From the NCBI RefSeq assembly GCF_004359965.1, contig NZ_SMRQ01000009.1:1-64000 (forward strand): a DNA stretch of 64,000 bases, written 5' to 3'. Positions 44,804 through 55,334 of this stretch are shown here, in pieces. Numbering within the stretch: the first letter of the stretch is position 1; every line of letters starts with the position of its first letter. The position numbers and the translations under genes were made by a program. This DNA comes from Cognatilysobacter segetis. GTDB lineage: Bacteria; Pseudomonadota; Gammaproteobacteria; Xanthomonadales; Xanthomonadaceae. The notes under the pieces were generated by a model. It did no database searches. It was given only the letters and a program-made list of their open reading frames with translations, and was not told the origin of the DNA.

Positions 44804-45856
44804 TTGACCACTTGGCTCGTGACCGGCGGCGCCGGCTTCATCGGCGGCAACTTCGTGCTGGACGCCGTCCGGCGCGGCATCCGCATCATCAACCTCGATG
44901 CGCTGACGTACGCGGGCAACCTGGACACGCTGTCCTCGCTCGACGGTGACGCGAACCACGTCTTCGTCCACGGGGACATCGGGGACGCCGGGCTCGTCGA
45001 ACGCCTGCTCGCGGAGTACCGGCCCGACGCCGTGGTGAACTTCGCGGCCGAAAGCCACGTCGACCGCTCGATCGACGGTCCCGCCGCGTTCGTGCAGACC
45101 AACGTCGTCGGTACGCTCTCGCTGCTGGAAAAGGTTCGCGACTACTGGCGTGCGCTGGATCCGGTCAAGCGCGACGCGTTCCGCTTCCTGCACGTGTCGA
45201 CCGACGAGGTGTACGGCTCGCTCGGAGAGACGGGCAAGTTCACCGAGACGACGCCCTACGCGCCCAATTCGCCGTACTCGGCCTCGAAGGCCGCGTCCGA
45301 CCACCTGGTCCGGGCGTTTCACCATACGTACGGGCTTCCGGTCCTCACGACTAACTGCTCGAACAACTACGGTCCGTACCAGTTCCCTGAAAAGCTGATC
45401 CCGCTGATCGTCGCCCGTGCGCTTCGCGGCGAGCCGCTGCCGGTCTATGGCGACGGCCGCAACGTGCGCGACTGGCTGTTCGTCGGCGACCACTGCAGCG
45501 CGATCGCCCGCGTGCTCGAGGCGGGCAGGGTCGGCGAGACGTACAACGTGGGCGGCAATGCCGAGCGCGAGAACATCGAGGTGGTGCGCACGATCTGCGC
45601 GCTGCTCGACATGAAGCGCCCGCTGGCCGACGGCCGTGCGCGCGAGTCGCTGATCACCTTCGTCAAGGACCGCCCGGGCCACGACCGCCGCTATGCGATC
45701 GATGCTTCCAAGATCGAGCGCGAACTCGGCTGGTCGCCGACCGTGACCTTCGAGCAGGGCATCGAGGCGACGGTCGACTGGTATCTGGCGAACCAGCCCT
45801 GGGTGGACCGCGTGCTCGATGGGAGCTATCGCCTCGAACGGATCGGCCAGTCATGA
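44804..45856 (+). CDS. rmlB: dTDP-glucose 4,6-dehydratase
   Basis: Second enzyme of dTDP-L-rhamnose synthesis, an extended short-chain dehydrogenase of 350 residues. [14 protein letters not shown] (NAD site, 4-17), the catalytic VSTDEVYG (Thr-Asp-Glu) and [13 protein letters not shown] (Tyr-x3-Lys), and [18 protein letters not shown] are all present. Start is TTG at 44804 with AGGGAG seven bases upstream. First gene of rmlBACD, each gene overlapping the next by 4 bp. The product feeds LPS/O-antigen or other surface glycans. Confidence 0.97.
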   Translation: MTTWLVTGGAGFIGGNFVLDAVRRGIRIINLDALTYAGNLDTLSSLDGDANHVFVHGDIGDAGLVERLLAEYRPDAVVNFAAESHVDRSIDGPAAFVQTNVVGTLSLLEKVRDYWRALDPVKRDAFRFLHVSTDEVYGSLGETGKFTETTPYAPNSPYSASKAASDHLVRAFHHTYGLPVLTTNCSNNYGPYQFPEKLIPLIVARALRGEPLPVYGDGRNVRDWLFVGDHCSAIARVLEAGRVGETYNVGGNAERENIEVVRTICALLDMKRPLADGRARESLITFVKDRPGHDRRYAIDASKIERELGWSPTVTFEQGIEATVDWYLANQPWVDRVLDGSYRLERIGQS

Positions 45857-46746
45857 GCACGACCGGGCGCAAGGGCATCATCCTCGCCGGCGGCTCCGGC
45901 ACGCGGCTCTACCCGATCACGCAGGCCATCAGCAAGCAGCTCCTGCCGGTCTACGACAAGCCGATGATCTACTACCCGCTGAGCGTGCTCATGCTCGCGG
46001 GAATCCGCGACGTGCTGGTAATCAACACGCCGCACGAGCAGGCGCTGTTCAAGGCGCTGCTGGGCGATGGCTCGCAGTGGGGCATGCGCATCGAATACGC
46101 GGTGCAGCCGAGTCCCGACGGCCTCGCGCAGGCGTTCCTGATCGGCGAGGCGTTCCTGGCGGGCGCGCCCAGCTGCCTCGTCCTCGGCGACAACATCTTC
46201 CACGGCCCCGGCCTGACGGCGATGCTGACCGAGGCCGATGCGCGCACGCACGGCGCCACCGTGTTCGGTTACTGGGTCAACGATCCGGAGCGCTACGGCG
46301 TGGCCGAGTTCGACGGGTCCGGTCGCGTGGTCGGGCTGGAGGAGAAGCCGGCCAAGCCGCGCTCGAACTACGCTGTCACGGGCCTGTACTTCTACGACGG
46401 TCGCGCCAGCGAGTTGGCCTCGAAGCTCAAGCCGTCGCCCCGGGGCGAGCTCGAGATCACCGACCTCAACCGCGCCTACCTCGACGAGGGCGCGCTGCAC
46501 CTGCAGCGACTCGGGCGCGGGTATGCCTGGCTCGACACCGGTACCCACCAGTCGCTGCTCGAGGCGTCGAACTACATCGAGACCATCGAGGCGCGCCAGG
46601 GGCTGCGGGTGTGCTGCCCTGAGGAAATCGCCTGGAACAACGGCTGGATCGGCGACGACGACCTGGCCCGGCTGGCGGCGCCGCTGTCGAAGAACGGCTA
46701 CGGCAAATATCTGCTGGCGCTGCCGGAGCGCGGGGTGGTGCCATGA
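45853..46746 (+). CDS. rmlA: Glucose-1-phosphate thymidylyltransferase
   Basis: First enzyme of the pathway, forming dTDP-glucose, 297 residues. [20 protein letters not shown] (nucleotide-binding signature), [19 protein letters not shown] and [12 protein letters not shown] are the RmlA hallmarks. Start overlaps the rmlB stop by 4 bp. It is normally feedback-inhibited by dTDP-rhamnose. Intact and of standard length. Confidence 0.97.
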   Translation: MSTTGRKGIILAGGSGTRLYPITQAISKQLLPVYDKPMIYYPLSVLMLAGIRDVLVINTPHEQALFKALLGDGSQWGMRIEYAVQPSPDGLAQAFLIGEAFLAGAPSCLVLGDNIFHGPGLTAMLTEADARTHGATVFGYWVNDPERYGVAEFDGSGRVVGLEEKPAKPRSNYAVTGLYFYDGRASELASKLKPSPRGELEITDLNRAYLDEGALHLQRLGRGYAWLDTGTHQSLLEASNYIETIEARQGLRVCCPEEIAWNNGWIGDDDLARLAAPLSKNGYGKYLLALPERGVVP

Positions 46747-47297
46747 AGGTCACCGAAACCGACCTGCCCGGCTGCGTCGTCATGGAGCCGAAGGTGTTCG
46801 GCGACGACCGTGGCTATTTCTACGAATCGTTCAATCGCGACCGTCTTGCCGAGCACGGCCTCACGCCGAACTTCGTGCAGGGCAACGTTTCGTTCTCGCA
46901 GCGCGACGTGCTCCGCGGCCTGCACTACCAGTGGCCCCGCCCGCAGGGCAAGTACGTGACCGTGCTGCAGGGCGAGGTATGGGACGTGGCGGCCGACATC
47001 CGCCCGGACTCGCCGACGTTCGGCCGGTGGACCGCCGTCGTGCTCAATGCGGAGAACCGTCGGCACTTCTGGATTCCGCCGGGCTTCGCGCACGGGTTCG
47101 TGGTGCTGAGTGACACCGCGCTGTTCTCCTACCTGTGCACCGAAACGTATGACGCGGCGGCCGACGCCGCGGTGCGTTGGGACGACCCCGATCTCGCGAT
47201 CGACTGGCCCGTGTCGACACCGTCGCTGTCGCCCAAGGATGCGGCCGCGCCGTTCCTGGCCCAGATCGCGGCCGACCGCCTGCCGACCGCGCGATGA
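46743..47297 (+). CDS. rmlC: dTDP-4-dehydrorhamnose 3,5-epimerase
   Basis: Third pathway enzyme, a cupin of 184 residues. [30 protein letters not shown] (catalytic His region), [11 protein letters not shown] and [16 protein letters not shown] are diagnostic. Overlaps rmlA and rmlD by 4 bp each. Confidence 0.97.
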   Translation: MKVTETDLPGCVVMEPKVFGDDRGYFYESFNRDRLAEHGLTPNFVQGNVSFSQRDVLRGLHYQWPRPQGKYVTVLQGEVWDVAADIRPDSPTFGRWTAVVLNAENRRHFWIPPGFAHGFVVLSDTALFSYLCTETYDAAADAAVRWDDPDLAIDWPVSTPSLSPKDAAAPFLAQIAADRLPTAR

Positions 47298-48202
47298 AGA
47301 CGCTGGTGATCGGCGCGACCGGTCAGGTCGGGCATGAGCTCGCGCGCCAGATCCCGTCCGGCCTCATCGCGACCACGCGGTCCGGTGAGTCCCCGTTCGC
47401 CGGGGTGAGCTGCCTTGCGCTCGACGTCACCGACCTCGACGCGATCTCGGCGCTCATCGCGCGGGTCGAGCCCGGGCTGGTCGTCAATGCGAGCGCGTAC
47501 ACGGCGGTCGATCGCGCCGAATCCGAGGCTGAACTCGCATTTCGCGTGAACGCGCAGGCACCCGAGTCGATGGCGCGGGCGTGCGCGGACGTCGGTGCGC
47601 GCTTCGTGCATTACTCCACCGACTACGTGTTCGACGGCGACGGACGCGAGCCCTATCGCCCCGACGACCCGACCGCGCCGATCGGGGTCTACGGTCGCAG
47701 CAAGCGGGAGGGCGAAGAGCGCGTGCTGGCATCGGGCGCCGACGCGATGATCCTCCGCACCGCGTGGGTCTACGGCCTCCGGGGCCAGAACTTCCTCCGC
47801 ACCATGCTCCGGCTGGGCGGCGAGCGCGACGAACTGCGCGTGGTCGACGACCAGATCGGCAGCCCCACGCCGGCGTGGCTGGTGGCGGCGCTGACGCGCG
47901 AACTCGTCGCTCGCGGCGCGCCGGCGGGCATCCAGCATGTGATCGCGCGCGGCGCGGTCAGCTGGTGCGGCTTCGCGCGCGCGATCTTCGACGAAGCGAC
48001 GGCACGCGGCCTGCTGGCGCGCGCTCCGCGCGTCGAGGCGATCCCGTCCTCGGAATATCCGACGCCGGCGAAGCGGCCGTCGTATTCGGTCCTCGACACC
48101 TCGGGCCTGGCCGCGCTCGGAATCGACGTTCCCGCCTGGCGGGACGCGCTCGCTGAAACGTTCATGCGCGACGTGGGTGCAGGGGCGTCCGCCCTCGGAT
48201 AG
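47294..48202 (+). CDS. rmlD: dTDP-4-dehydrorhamnose reductase
   Basis: Last pathway enzyme, 302 residues, NAD(P)H-dependent short-chain reductase. VIGATGQVGHELARQ (cofactor site), NASAYTAVDRAES, STDYVFDGDGREPY and YGRSKREGEERV (Tyr-x3-Lys) are present. The first ATG in frame after the rmlC stop overlap was chosen. Ends the operon; 72 bp separate it from the S9 peptidase gene. Confidence 0.96.
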   Translation: MKTLVIGATGQVGHELARQIPSGLIATTRSGESPFAGVSCLALDVTDLDAISALIARVEPGLVVNASAYTAVDRAESEAELAFRVNAQAPESMARACADVGARFVHYSTDYVFDGDGREPYRPDDPTAPIGVYGRSKREGEERVLASGADAMILRTAWVYGLRGQNFLRTMLRLGGERDELRVVDDQIGSPTPAWLVAALTRELVARGAPAGIQHVIARGAVSWCGFARAIFDEATARGLLARAPRVEAIPSSEYPTPAKRPSYSVLDTSGLAALGIDVPAWRDALAETFMRDVGAGASALG

Positions 48203-48274
48203 CCTGTGGGCGGCTGTGGCGTGGATGCCGGCAGGGGGCCGGCGCGTGCAGTCGCAAACTCCGCAGGACGGGAC

Positions 48275-50254
48275 ATGAAAGGACTGAAGATCGCCATGCT
48301 CGCGGCCGCCATGGCCGCGGCGCCGCTCGCACACGCGCTGGACATCGAGCCGTACATCCGCAAGGACAAGTTCGACGCCATCAAGATCTCGCCCAAGGGC
48401 GACTATTTCGCGGCCACCGTGCCGCTCGAGGACCGGACGATCCTCGCGATCATCCGCCGCAGCGACAACAAGATGACGGGCAGCTTCTCGCTCGGAAAGA
48501 ACACCGTCGTCTCCGACTTCACCTGGGTGAATCCGACGCGGGTGCTGGTATCGCCGGGCGAGAAGTTCGGCGCGCTGGACCGCCCGTCCCTGACCGGCGA
48601 ACTGTTCGCCGTGAATGCCGAGGGGGGCGATCCCGAGGCCCTCGTCGGATTTCGGGTCCGCGGCGACCTGGGCACGCACATCCGCGGCAAGAAGGCCGAG
48701 GACGTCGCGGCGTTCCTCGTGGACGACCTGCCCGCCGACGACAAGGCGGTGATCATCACGGTGTCGCCGTTCGCGGCCGACGCCTATTCGCGTGCGGAGA
48801 AGCTCGACATCTACACGGGGCGCCGCGTGCGCGTGGCGACGGCGCCGATCCGGAACGCCTCGTTCGCCACGGACAACGCCGGCGTCGTGCGCTTCGCCCA
48901 CGGGTCCGACATCGACCTGACCAACCGCCTCTACTACCGCAAGGGCGACGGCGAAAACTGGCAGCTCATCAACGACGACAGCGTCACCGGTCACGACGAG
49001 TCGCCGGTGGGTTTCTCCGCCGACAACCGCATCGCCTACCTCAACGTCGAAAGCGAGAAGGGGCCGGACCGCATCGTCGCCTTCGACACGGCCACCGGCA
49101 CGCGCACGGACGTCCTGCGCGACGACGTGGCCGACCCGCTGCGGATGATCTACAAGCCCGGCACGGGCGTCCCGGTCGGTGCGTACTTCATGGCCGGCAA
49201 GCCGGTCACGCGGTTCTTCGACCCCCAGAGCCCCGAAGCACGTTTGCAGCGTCAGCTGGAAGAGGCCTTCGCCGGTTCCACGGTGTCGGTCACGTCGCAA
49301 ACATCGGACGGCTCGGTCGCACTGGTCCGCGTCTCCAGCGACCGCAGTGCCGGCGACTACTACCTGTTCGACACGGTCAAGCGCAAGGCCGACTACGCGC
49401 TCGGCAGCCGCGACTGGTTCGATCCGGATGCCATGAACCCGATGATGCCGATCGAGTTCAAGGCGCGCGACGGCCTCGCCATCCATGGCTACGTCACGCG
49501 GCCGAAGGGCAGCGAAGGCAAGCGCGTGCCGATGGTGGTCATGCCGCACGGCGGCCCGTTCGGCATTCGCGACTACTGGGGCTTCGACGAAGACGCGCAG
49601 CTGCTGGCCAGCGCGGGCTACGCAGTGCTGCAGGTCAACTTCCGCGGCTCGGGCGGGTACGGTCGCGCGTTCCACCATGCCGGCGCCCGCCAATGGGGCG
49701 GCACGATGCAGGACGACCTGACCGATGCCACGCGGTGGGCCGTGGAGCAGGGCATTGCGGACGGTTCGCGGATCTGCCTCTACGGCGCCAGCTATGGCGG
49801 CTACGCCTCGCTCATGGGCGTCGCCAAGGAGCCGACGCTGTACAAGTGCGCCGCCGGTTACGTCGGCGTATACGACCTGCCGACGATGCACACCGAAGGC
49901 GACATCAGCGAGCGCAAGTCGGGACGCAATTTCGTGTCCGAATGGATCGGCCCGCGCGACAAGGTCGTCGCGGTGTCGCCCACGCGGCTGGCCGACCGGA
50001 TCAAGGTGCCGGTGTTCCTGGCCGCGGGCGGCGAGGACGAGCGCGCGCCGATCGAGCACAGCCGGATGATGGAGAGTGCGCTGCGCAGGGCGGGCGTGCC
50101 GGTGGAGACGCTGTACTTCGACACCGAAGGTCATGGCTTCTACGTGCCGGCGCACCGCCGCGAGTTCTACACGCGGCTGCTCGCGTTCCTGTCGCGCAAC
50201 ATCGGAGGCGACACCGCTTCGCCGCCGAAGTCGGCGTCGACCACCGCGCGATAA
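48275..50254 (+). CDS. Secreted prolyl-oligopeptidase-family S9 peptidase
   Basis: Exported serine peptidase, 659 residues. Signal peptide MKGLKIAMLAAAMAAAPLAHA. The N-terminal two-thirds form a beta-propeller-like domain; the C-terminal alpha/beta-hydrolase domain carries VMPHGGPFGIRDYWGF, nucleophile GASYGGYAS (about 505-513), Asp in GGEDERAP and His in TEGHGF. This is the S9C/acylaminoacyl-peptidase-like group typical of Lysobacter and Xanthomonas. It likely works in the periplasm or outside, releasing di/tripeptides for the neighbouring POT transporter, which is inference. Ends in a strong terminator. Confidence 0.93.
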   Translation: MKGLKIAMLAAAMAAAPLAHALDIEPYIRKDKFDAIKISPKGDYFAATVPLEDRTILAIIRRSDNKMTGSFSLGKNTVVSDFTWVNPTRVLVSPGEKFGALDRPSLTGELFAVNAEGGDPEALVGFRVRGDLGTHIRGKKAEDVAAFLVDDLPADDKAVIITVSPFAADAYSRAEKLDIYTGRRVRVATAPIRNASFATDNAGVVRFAHGSDIDLTNRLYYRKGDGENWQLINDDSVTGHDESPVGFSADNRIAYLNVESEKGPDRIVAFDTATGTRTDVLRDDVADPLRMIYKPGTGVPVGAYFMAGKPVTRFFDPQSPEARLQRQLEEAFAGSTVSVTSQTSDGSVALVRVSSDRSAGDYYLFDTVKRKADYALGSRDWFDPDAMNPMMPIEFKARDGLAIHGYVTRPKGSEGKRVPMVVMPHGGPFGIRDYWGFDEDAQLLASAGYAVLQVNFRGSGGYGRAFHHAGARQWGGTMQDDLTDATRWAVEQGIADGSRICLYGASYGGYASLMGVAKEPTLYKCAAGYVGVYDLPTMHTEGDISERKSGRNFVSEWIGPRDKVVAVSPTRLADRIKVPVFLAAGGEDERAPIEHSRMMESALRRAGVPVETLYFDTEGHGFYVPAHRREFYTRLLAFLSRNIGGDTASPPKSASTTAR

Positions 50255-50268
50255 CGAACCGTTGCAAG

Positions 50269-50296
50269 AAAAAAGGCGCCGGGAGGCGCCTTTTTT
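50269..50296. terminator. Bidirectional Rho-independent terminator
   Basis: Stem AAAAAAGGCGCC (50269-50280) with GGCGCCTTTTTT (50285-50296), loop GGGA. It lies between the convergent S9 peptidase and POT transporter genes and can terminate both. Confidence 0.92.
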
Positions 50297-50315
50297 TGTT
50301 GCAGAAAACCCCGTA

Positions 50316-52136
50316 TCACTTCACGCCGTGCATCCACCGGCGCAGCAGCGGCGACGCGATGAAGGCGAGGACCGCGAACCCGATGCCGATCCACATCATC
50401 AGCCAGAAGAGGTGGGCGTATTTCGCGCCGGCCTCGGCCATGTCGATCGCCGTGCCCTCCGGGATGTCCAGCGAGGCGAGCTTGCCGAATTTGGCCGCGA
50501 GCGTTTCCGAGAACGCCGTGGCGAGGAACCACGTGCCCATCATGAGGCTGACGACGCTGCGCACCGACAGCTGCGTCACTGCCGACAGCCCGACCGGCGC
50601 GAGGCACATCTCACCGACTTCGAGTGCGAAGTAGGCGAGTACCAGCCACCAGACGCTGGCCAGTTGTCCGGTCGCACCGGCGTGCTCCGCTGCCCAGGCG
50701 AGCGGAATGAAGCTCAGCCCGGCGAACAGCAGGCCCAGCGCCGACTTCGTCGGCTTGGATGGGTCCATGCCGCGCCGGCCCAGCCACGCCCACAGCGCGC
50801 CGAACGTCGGCGCCAGCAGCACGATGAACATCGCGCCGAGGTAGGTGAGCGAGCTTGCCGTCTGCGGAAGCACCAGCGCGTCGCGCACGAGGAACACCAG
50901 CATGGCGACCACCGCCGCGCCGAACAGCACGCGCGGCGCGGCCGAGGTCGGCTTGCGGTCCGACGACGTCGCCGACACCACGAATGCGAGCGGCGCCAGC
51001 AGCAGCGAGGCGATCGACCACGGCGCCGAGCGCACGAACGCGGCGAAATCGACGTGGGCCGCCGTCGAGGCCGCCTGCGCCGCCGGGTTCACCATCGACG
51101 GCACGATGTCCTTGGTCAGCATGCGATCGGTGAACGTCACCCACGAGCCATAGGTCTGCTCGTAGAGAGTGAAGAACACCAGGCACATGAAGATCAGCGT
51201 GATCAGCGCGATCATCTGCTGACGCTGCACGGCATTGCATCGTGCGATCACGAACCAGACGAACCACACCAGCACGCCGACCATCACCAGGATCATCAGG
51301 CCGAGTGCCAGCGACACGTCACCCGGGAGTCGGAACGCGCCGTTCGCGACCGCCCACATGAGCCAGGCGACGGGAAACAATCCGACGACCGCACCGACGT
51401 AGATCGCCAGTTCCCGTGGCAACCCGAGCACGCGTTCACGCAGGCGCGCCGGCTCCGGAGGCTCCGCGTGTCCGTGCAGGTATTTCTGGCCCCAGATGAA
51501 CTGCGCGAGACCGAGCAGCATGCCGATGCCGGCGGCGCCGAAGCCGTAGTTCCAGCCCAGCGTCTGGCCGAGGTAGCCGCATACGATCGAGGCGAACAGC
51601 GCGCCGAGGTTGATGCCGGCGTAGAACAGCGAGAAGCCTGAATCGCGGCGCGGGTCGTCCTCGGCGTAGAGCTTGCCGACGATCGTCGAGATGTTCGGCT
51701 TGAGGAAGCCGACGCCCATGATGATCAGCGCGAGGGAGAAGTAGAACGCGCGCAGCGCGCCTTCGTCGCGCACGACCTGGCCGCCGACGACGTGTGCCGC
51801 GCTGCCTTCGATCGCCATGCCCGCGTGGCCCAGAACGAGCAGCAGGCCGCCGAAGATCACGGCCTTGCGCATGCCGAGGTAGCGGTCGGCGAGCATGCCG
51901 CCGAACACGGGGATGCAGTAGACGAGGCCGCCGTACGCGCCCAGCACGTCGTAGCCCGCGTTGTCGGTGAACAGGTGGTGCTTCAGCAGGTACAGCAGCA
52001 GCAGCGCCTTCATCCCGTAGAACGAGAAGCGCTCCCACATCTCGGTGAAGAAGCAGACGTAGACGCCCTTGGGATGCCCGAACAGGTCGCGGCGCGGATC
52101 CGCGGCGAGCGCGGCGGTATTCGGGATCGACGACAC
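50316..52136 (-). CDS. POT-family proton-dependent oligopeptide transporter
   Basis: Inner-membrane di/tripeptide:H+ symporter, 606 residues, at least 12 hydrophobic segments. The POT signature EMWERFSFYGMKALLLLYL (near residue 30, the ExxERF proton site) and GFLKPNISTIVGKLY, FYAGINLGA and LEVGEMCLAPVGL are present. Start is GTG at 52136 with GGAG six bases upstream; the upstream extension is noncoding. It sits between two secreted S9 peptidases, fitting a peptide-scavenging lifestyle. Confidence 0.93.
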   Translation of the reverse strand: MSSIPNTAALAADPRRDLFGHPKGVYVCFFTEMWERFSFYGMKALLLLYLLKHHLFTDNAGYDVLGAYGGLVYCIPVFGGMLADRYLGMRKAVIFGGLLLVLGHAGMAIEGSAAHVVGGQVVRDEGALRAFYFSLALIIMGVGFLKPNISTIVGKLYAEDDPRRDSGFSLFYAGINLGALFASIVCGYLGQTLGWNYGFGAAGIGMLLGLAQFIWGQKYLHGHAEPPEPARLRERVLGLPRELAIYVGAVVGLFPVAWLMWAVANGAFRLPGDVSLALGLMILVMVGVLVWFVWFVIARCNAVQRQQMIALITLIFMCLVFFTLYEQTYGSWVTFTDRMLTKDIVPSMVNPAAQAASTAAHVDFAAFVRSAPWSIASLLLAPLAFVVSATSSDRKPTSAAPRVLFGAAVVAMLVFLVRDALVLPQTASSLTYLGAMFIVLLAPTFGALWAWLGRRGMDPSKPTKSALGLLFAGLSFIPLAWAAEHAGATGQLASVWWLVLAYFALEVGEMCLAPVGLSAVTQLSVRSVVSLMMGTWFLATAFSETLAAKFGKLASLDIPEGTAIDMAEAGAKYAHLFWLMMWIGIGFAVLAFIASPLLRRWMHGVK

Positions 52137-52397
52137 GCAGCACTCCGGCGTGTGAAAGGTGGCCGGAGTATAGCCACGGCCTGCGTGAGGCCGTCCGGGG
52201 CAGGGCGGCGCAGGCGTTGCGACGCGCGTTGGCGTGCTGCAGCGCACGACGCATGCCCGTTGCCGACGCCTCGTCGCCGCGCCCGGCCGCGCTCGCGCGC
52301 ACCTGCGCGGCGCCGGGCGCCTCCACGCGCACCTTCGCTTTGCCGCCACTGCCGCCGGCCCTACCATCGGCGGTCAACCCCCGATCGCGGAGCTCCG

Positions 52398-54464
52398 ATG
52401 TCCCTTCGCCACGCCCTGCTGCCCCTGATGGTCGCCGCCGTGCTTCCGCTCGCGGCATCCGCCGCGCCCCACGGTCTCCAACCGCGCGAGCTCGCCACGC
52501 TCGACCGGTTCTCGTCTCCCACGCTCACGCCCGACGGCAGGACGCTCGTCTTCGCGCGGCGCGTGGTGGATTTCGATGCGAACAAGGCGTCGACCGCGCT
52601 GTGGGCGCAGGACGCCTCGAGTCCGTCGGCGAAGGCGCGTCGCCTCACGCCCGAGGGCTGGAACGTCAATTCGCCGGAGGTGTCCCACGACGGCAAGCGC
52701 GTCTATTTCCTCAGCTCGAAGGGCGGCTCGTCGCAGCTCTATTCGGTGCCGCTGGCCGGCGGCGCGCCCGCGCAGGTCACGGCACTCCCGCTCGACGTCG
52801 GCAACTACGCGGTGTCGCCCGACGGCGAACGCGTCGTGGTGTCGATGGAAGCGTTCCCCGAGTGCGCGGGGGACCTCGCCTGCAATGCCAAGCACGGCCA
52901 GCGCACCGACCTGAAGAAGACGAGTGGCGTCGTGTTCGACCGGCTGTTCATCCGCCACTGGGATGCGTGGAACGAGGGCAAGCTCAATCGCCTGTTCGTC
53001 GTCGACCTGCCCGGCGCGGGCAAGACCGCGGCCACGGCCAGGCTGGTCGGCGGCAACGTCGTCGGCGACGCGCCGTCGCGCCCGTTCGGCGACGCCAGCG
53101 AGTTCGGCTGGTCGCCGGATTCGAAGTCGATCTTGTTCAGCGCGCGCGACGCCAACCGCGAGGAGCCGTGGTCGACCAACTTCGACCTCTATCTGGTGCC
53201 GGCCGACGGAAGCGCGGACGCACGCAACCTCACCGCCGACAACAAGGCATGGGACACGGGCGGCGTGTTCAGCCCCGACGGCCGCACGCTGTACTACCGC
53301 GCGATGAAGCGCCCCGGCTTCGAGGCCGACCGCTTCGCGCTGATGGCGATGGACCTCGCCAGCGGCGAGAAGCGCGAGATCGACCCGAAGTGGGATCGCT
53401 CGGCCGACGGCATCACGCTCTCCGACGACGGCAGGACGATCTACACGACCGCCGAGGACATGGGCCAGCACCCGCTGTGGGCGGTCGACATCGCGTCCGG
53501 CGGCGTCACCCGGCTGATCGGCGACGGCACCGTGTCGTCGTTCGACATCGAGAACGGCGTGCTCGCGTTCTCGCGCAACTCCCTCAAGTCGGGCGACCAG
53601 CTCTTCGCCGGTGGCCTCAACGGCAAGCCCGTGCGCGCCCTGTCGCCGGGCGCCGCCGAGCTGCTGAAGGACGTCCGCTTCGGCGACTACGAGCAGTTCA
53701 GCTTCAAGGGCTGGAACAACGACACGGTGCACGGCTACGTGGTCAAGCCGTGGAACTACGAGAAGGGCAAGCGCTATCCGGTCGCGTTCCTCGTGCATGG
53801 CGGCCCGCAGGGCAGCTTCGGCAACGGATGGAGCTATCGCTGGAACCCGCAGACGTACGCGGGGCAGGGCTATGCGGTCGTCATGATCGACTTCCACGGC
53901 TCGACCGGTTACGGCCAGGCGTTCACCGACGCCATCAGCCAGCACTGGGGCGATCGACCGCTGGAAGACCTGCAGAAGGGCTGGGCCGCGGCGCTCAAGC
54001 AGTACCCGTTCCTCGACGGCGACAAGGCCTGCGCGCTGGGCGCGAGCTACGGCGGCTACATGGTCTACTGGATGGCCGGCAACTGGAACCAGCCGTGGAA
54101 GTGCCTGGTCGACCATGACGGCGTGTTCGACGCGCGCATGATGGGCTACAGCACCGAGGAGCTGTGGTTCAGCGAGTGGGAGAACGGCGGCACGCCGTGG
54201 GCGAATCCGAAGGCCTACGAGAAGTTCAATCCGATCAACCACGTCGAGAACTGGCGAGTGCCGATGCTGGTCATCCACAGTCAGCAGGACTTCCGGATCC
54301 CGGTCGAGCAGGGCATCGCCGCGTTCACCGCGCTGCAGCGCAAGGGCATCGAGTCCAAGTTCCTGTATTTCCCGGACGAGAACCACTGGGTGCTGAAGCC
54401 GCAGAACAGCGTGCTCTGGCACGACACCGTGAACGGCTGGCTGAAGCAGCACATCGGCCAGTAA
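52398..54464 (+). CDS. Secreted S9 dipeptidyl-peptidase-like enzyme
   Basis: Exported serine peptidase of 688 residues. The signal peptide (MSLRHALLPLMVAAVLPLAASA) is followed by a propeller-like region with repeated SPDGRTLYY/SDDGRTIYT-type blades and a catalytic domain: FLVHGGPQGSFGNGW, GASYGGYMVYW (Ser near 549), Asp in HSQQDFRIP and His in PDENHWVLKPQ. This belongs to the acylaminoacyl-peptidase/DPP group. It is divergent from the POT gene with about 260 bp between them and no gene in that gap. GGAG precedes the ATG by six bases. Confidence 0.93.
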   Translation: MSLRHALLPLMVAAVLPLAASAAPHGLQPRELATLDRFSSPTLTPDGRTLVFARRVVDFDANKASTALWAQDASSPSAKARRLTPEGWNVNSPEVSHDGKRVYFLSSKGGSSQLYSVPLAGGAPAQVTALPLDVGNYAVSPDGERVVVSMEAFPECAGDLACNAKHGQRTDLKKTSGVVFDRLFIRHWDAWNEGKLNRLFVVDLPGAGKTAATARLVGGNVVGDAPSRPFGDASEFGWSPDSKSILFSARDANREEPWSTNFDLYLVPADGSADARNLTADNKAWDTGGVFSPDGRTLYYRAMKRPGFEADRFALMAMDLASGEKREIDPKWDRSADGITLSDDGRTIYTTAEDMGQHPLWAVDIASGGVTRLIGDGTVSSFDIENGVLAFSRNSLKSGDQLFAGGLNGKPVRALSPGAAELLKDVRFGDYEQFSFKGWNNDTVHGYVVKPWNYEKGKRYPVAFLVHGGPQGSFGNGWSYRWNPQTYAGQGYAVVMIDFHGSTGYGQAFTDAISQHWGDRPLEDLQKGWAAALKQYPFLDGDKACALGASYGGYMVYWMAGNWNQPWKCLVDHDGVFDARMMGYSTEELWFSEWENGGTPWANPKAYEKFNPINHVENWRVPMLVIHSQQDFRIPVEQGIAAFTALQRKGIESKFLYFPDENHWVLKPQNSVLWHDTVNGWLKQHIGQ

Positions 54465-54482
54465 GCCGAGCAACTGGAACAC

Positions 54483-54514
54483 CGACGCCCGTCCTCTAGC
54501 GAGGGCGGGCGTCG
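54483..54514 (+). terminator. Hairpin terminator after the S9 gene
   Basis: A 14-bp stem with one G-U pair (54483-54496 against 54501-54514), loop TAGC, then TCGTTT. Position right after the stop codon supports termination, though the T-run is short. Confidence 0.7.
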
Positions 54515-54569
54515 TCGTTTCCGGGCGGCGTTGACGGGACGTAGCCGGTGCGCGCGGCAGGCTGCGGCC

Positions 54570-55334
54570 ATGAGCGAGACGCAGAAATGGCCCGATCGCC
54601 TGTGGATCGTCCGGCACGGCGAGTCCGCCGGCAACGTCGCGCGCGACCGTGCGCGCGTGGAAAACGCGATCACCTACGACTTCGGCACGCGTGACGCGGA
54701 CGTGCCGCTGTCCTGCCTGGGCGAGCAGCAGGCTGATGCGCTGGGCCGCTGGTTCGCGGCCTTGCCCGAGCACGAGCGCCCCGACGTCTTCCTGTGCTCG
54801 CCATATGTTCGCGCGCGGCAGACGATGCAGCGCGTGCTGCAGCAGTGCGGCATCGACTGCGACCGCATCCGCTATGACGAACGCCTGCGCGAGCGCGAGT
54901 TCGGCATCTTCGACGGCCTCACGCGCCTCGGCGTGGAGCAGCACTTCCCGGACCAGGCACGCGCCCTGACCCTGATCGGCAAGTTCTACCACCGCCCGCC
55001 GGGCGGCGAGAGCTGGTGCGACGTGATCCTGCGGCTGCGCAGCGTCATCGACACGATCACGCGCGAGTACCGCTGTGACCGCGTGCTGATCGTCGCTCAC
55101 CAGGTGACGGTGCTCTGCTTCCGTTACCTGTTCGAGCGCATGTCGGAGGCACAGATCCTCGAAATCGACCGCCAGAAGGACGTGGCCAACTGCGCGATCA
55201 CGGGCTATGCGTTCGATCCGAACGTCGGGCACATCGGCAAGCTGGTGCTTGAGCGCTACAACTTCGTCGCGCCGCTGGTCGAGGCCGGCGCACCGGTCAC
55301 CACCGAGCCCGACGTGCCGGCGGGGCCGAAATGA
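54570..55334 (+). CDS. Histidine phosphatase family protein
   Basis: Phosphoglycerate-mutase-like phosphatase, 254 residues. WIVRHGESAGNVARD (RHG catalytic His, 13-18), CSPYVRARQTMQ, DERLREREFGIFDGLT and the second histidine in IVAHQVTVLCF are in the family order. No signal peptide, so cytoplasmic. Substrate unknown. The next gene overlaps its stop by 4 bp. Confidence 0.87.
   Translation: MSETQKWPDRLWIVRHGESAGNVARDRARVENAITYDFGTRDADVPLSCLGEQQADALGRWFAALPEHERPDVFLCSPYVRARQTMQRVLQQCGIDCDRIRYDERLREREFGIFDGLTRLGVEQHFPDQARALTLIGKFYHRPPGGESWCDVILRLRSVIDTITREYRCDRVLIVAHQVTVLCFRYLFERMSEAQILEIDRQKDVANCAITGYAFDPNVGHIGKLVLERYNFVAPLVEAGAPVTTEPDVPAGPK

Noticed and set aside
47129-50155. A 1008-codon minus-strand frame
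   Set aside because: Antisense shadow of rmlC, rmlD and the S9 peptidase; no motif or start signal.
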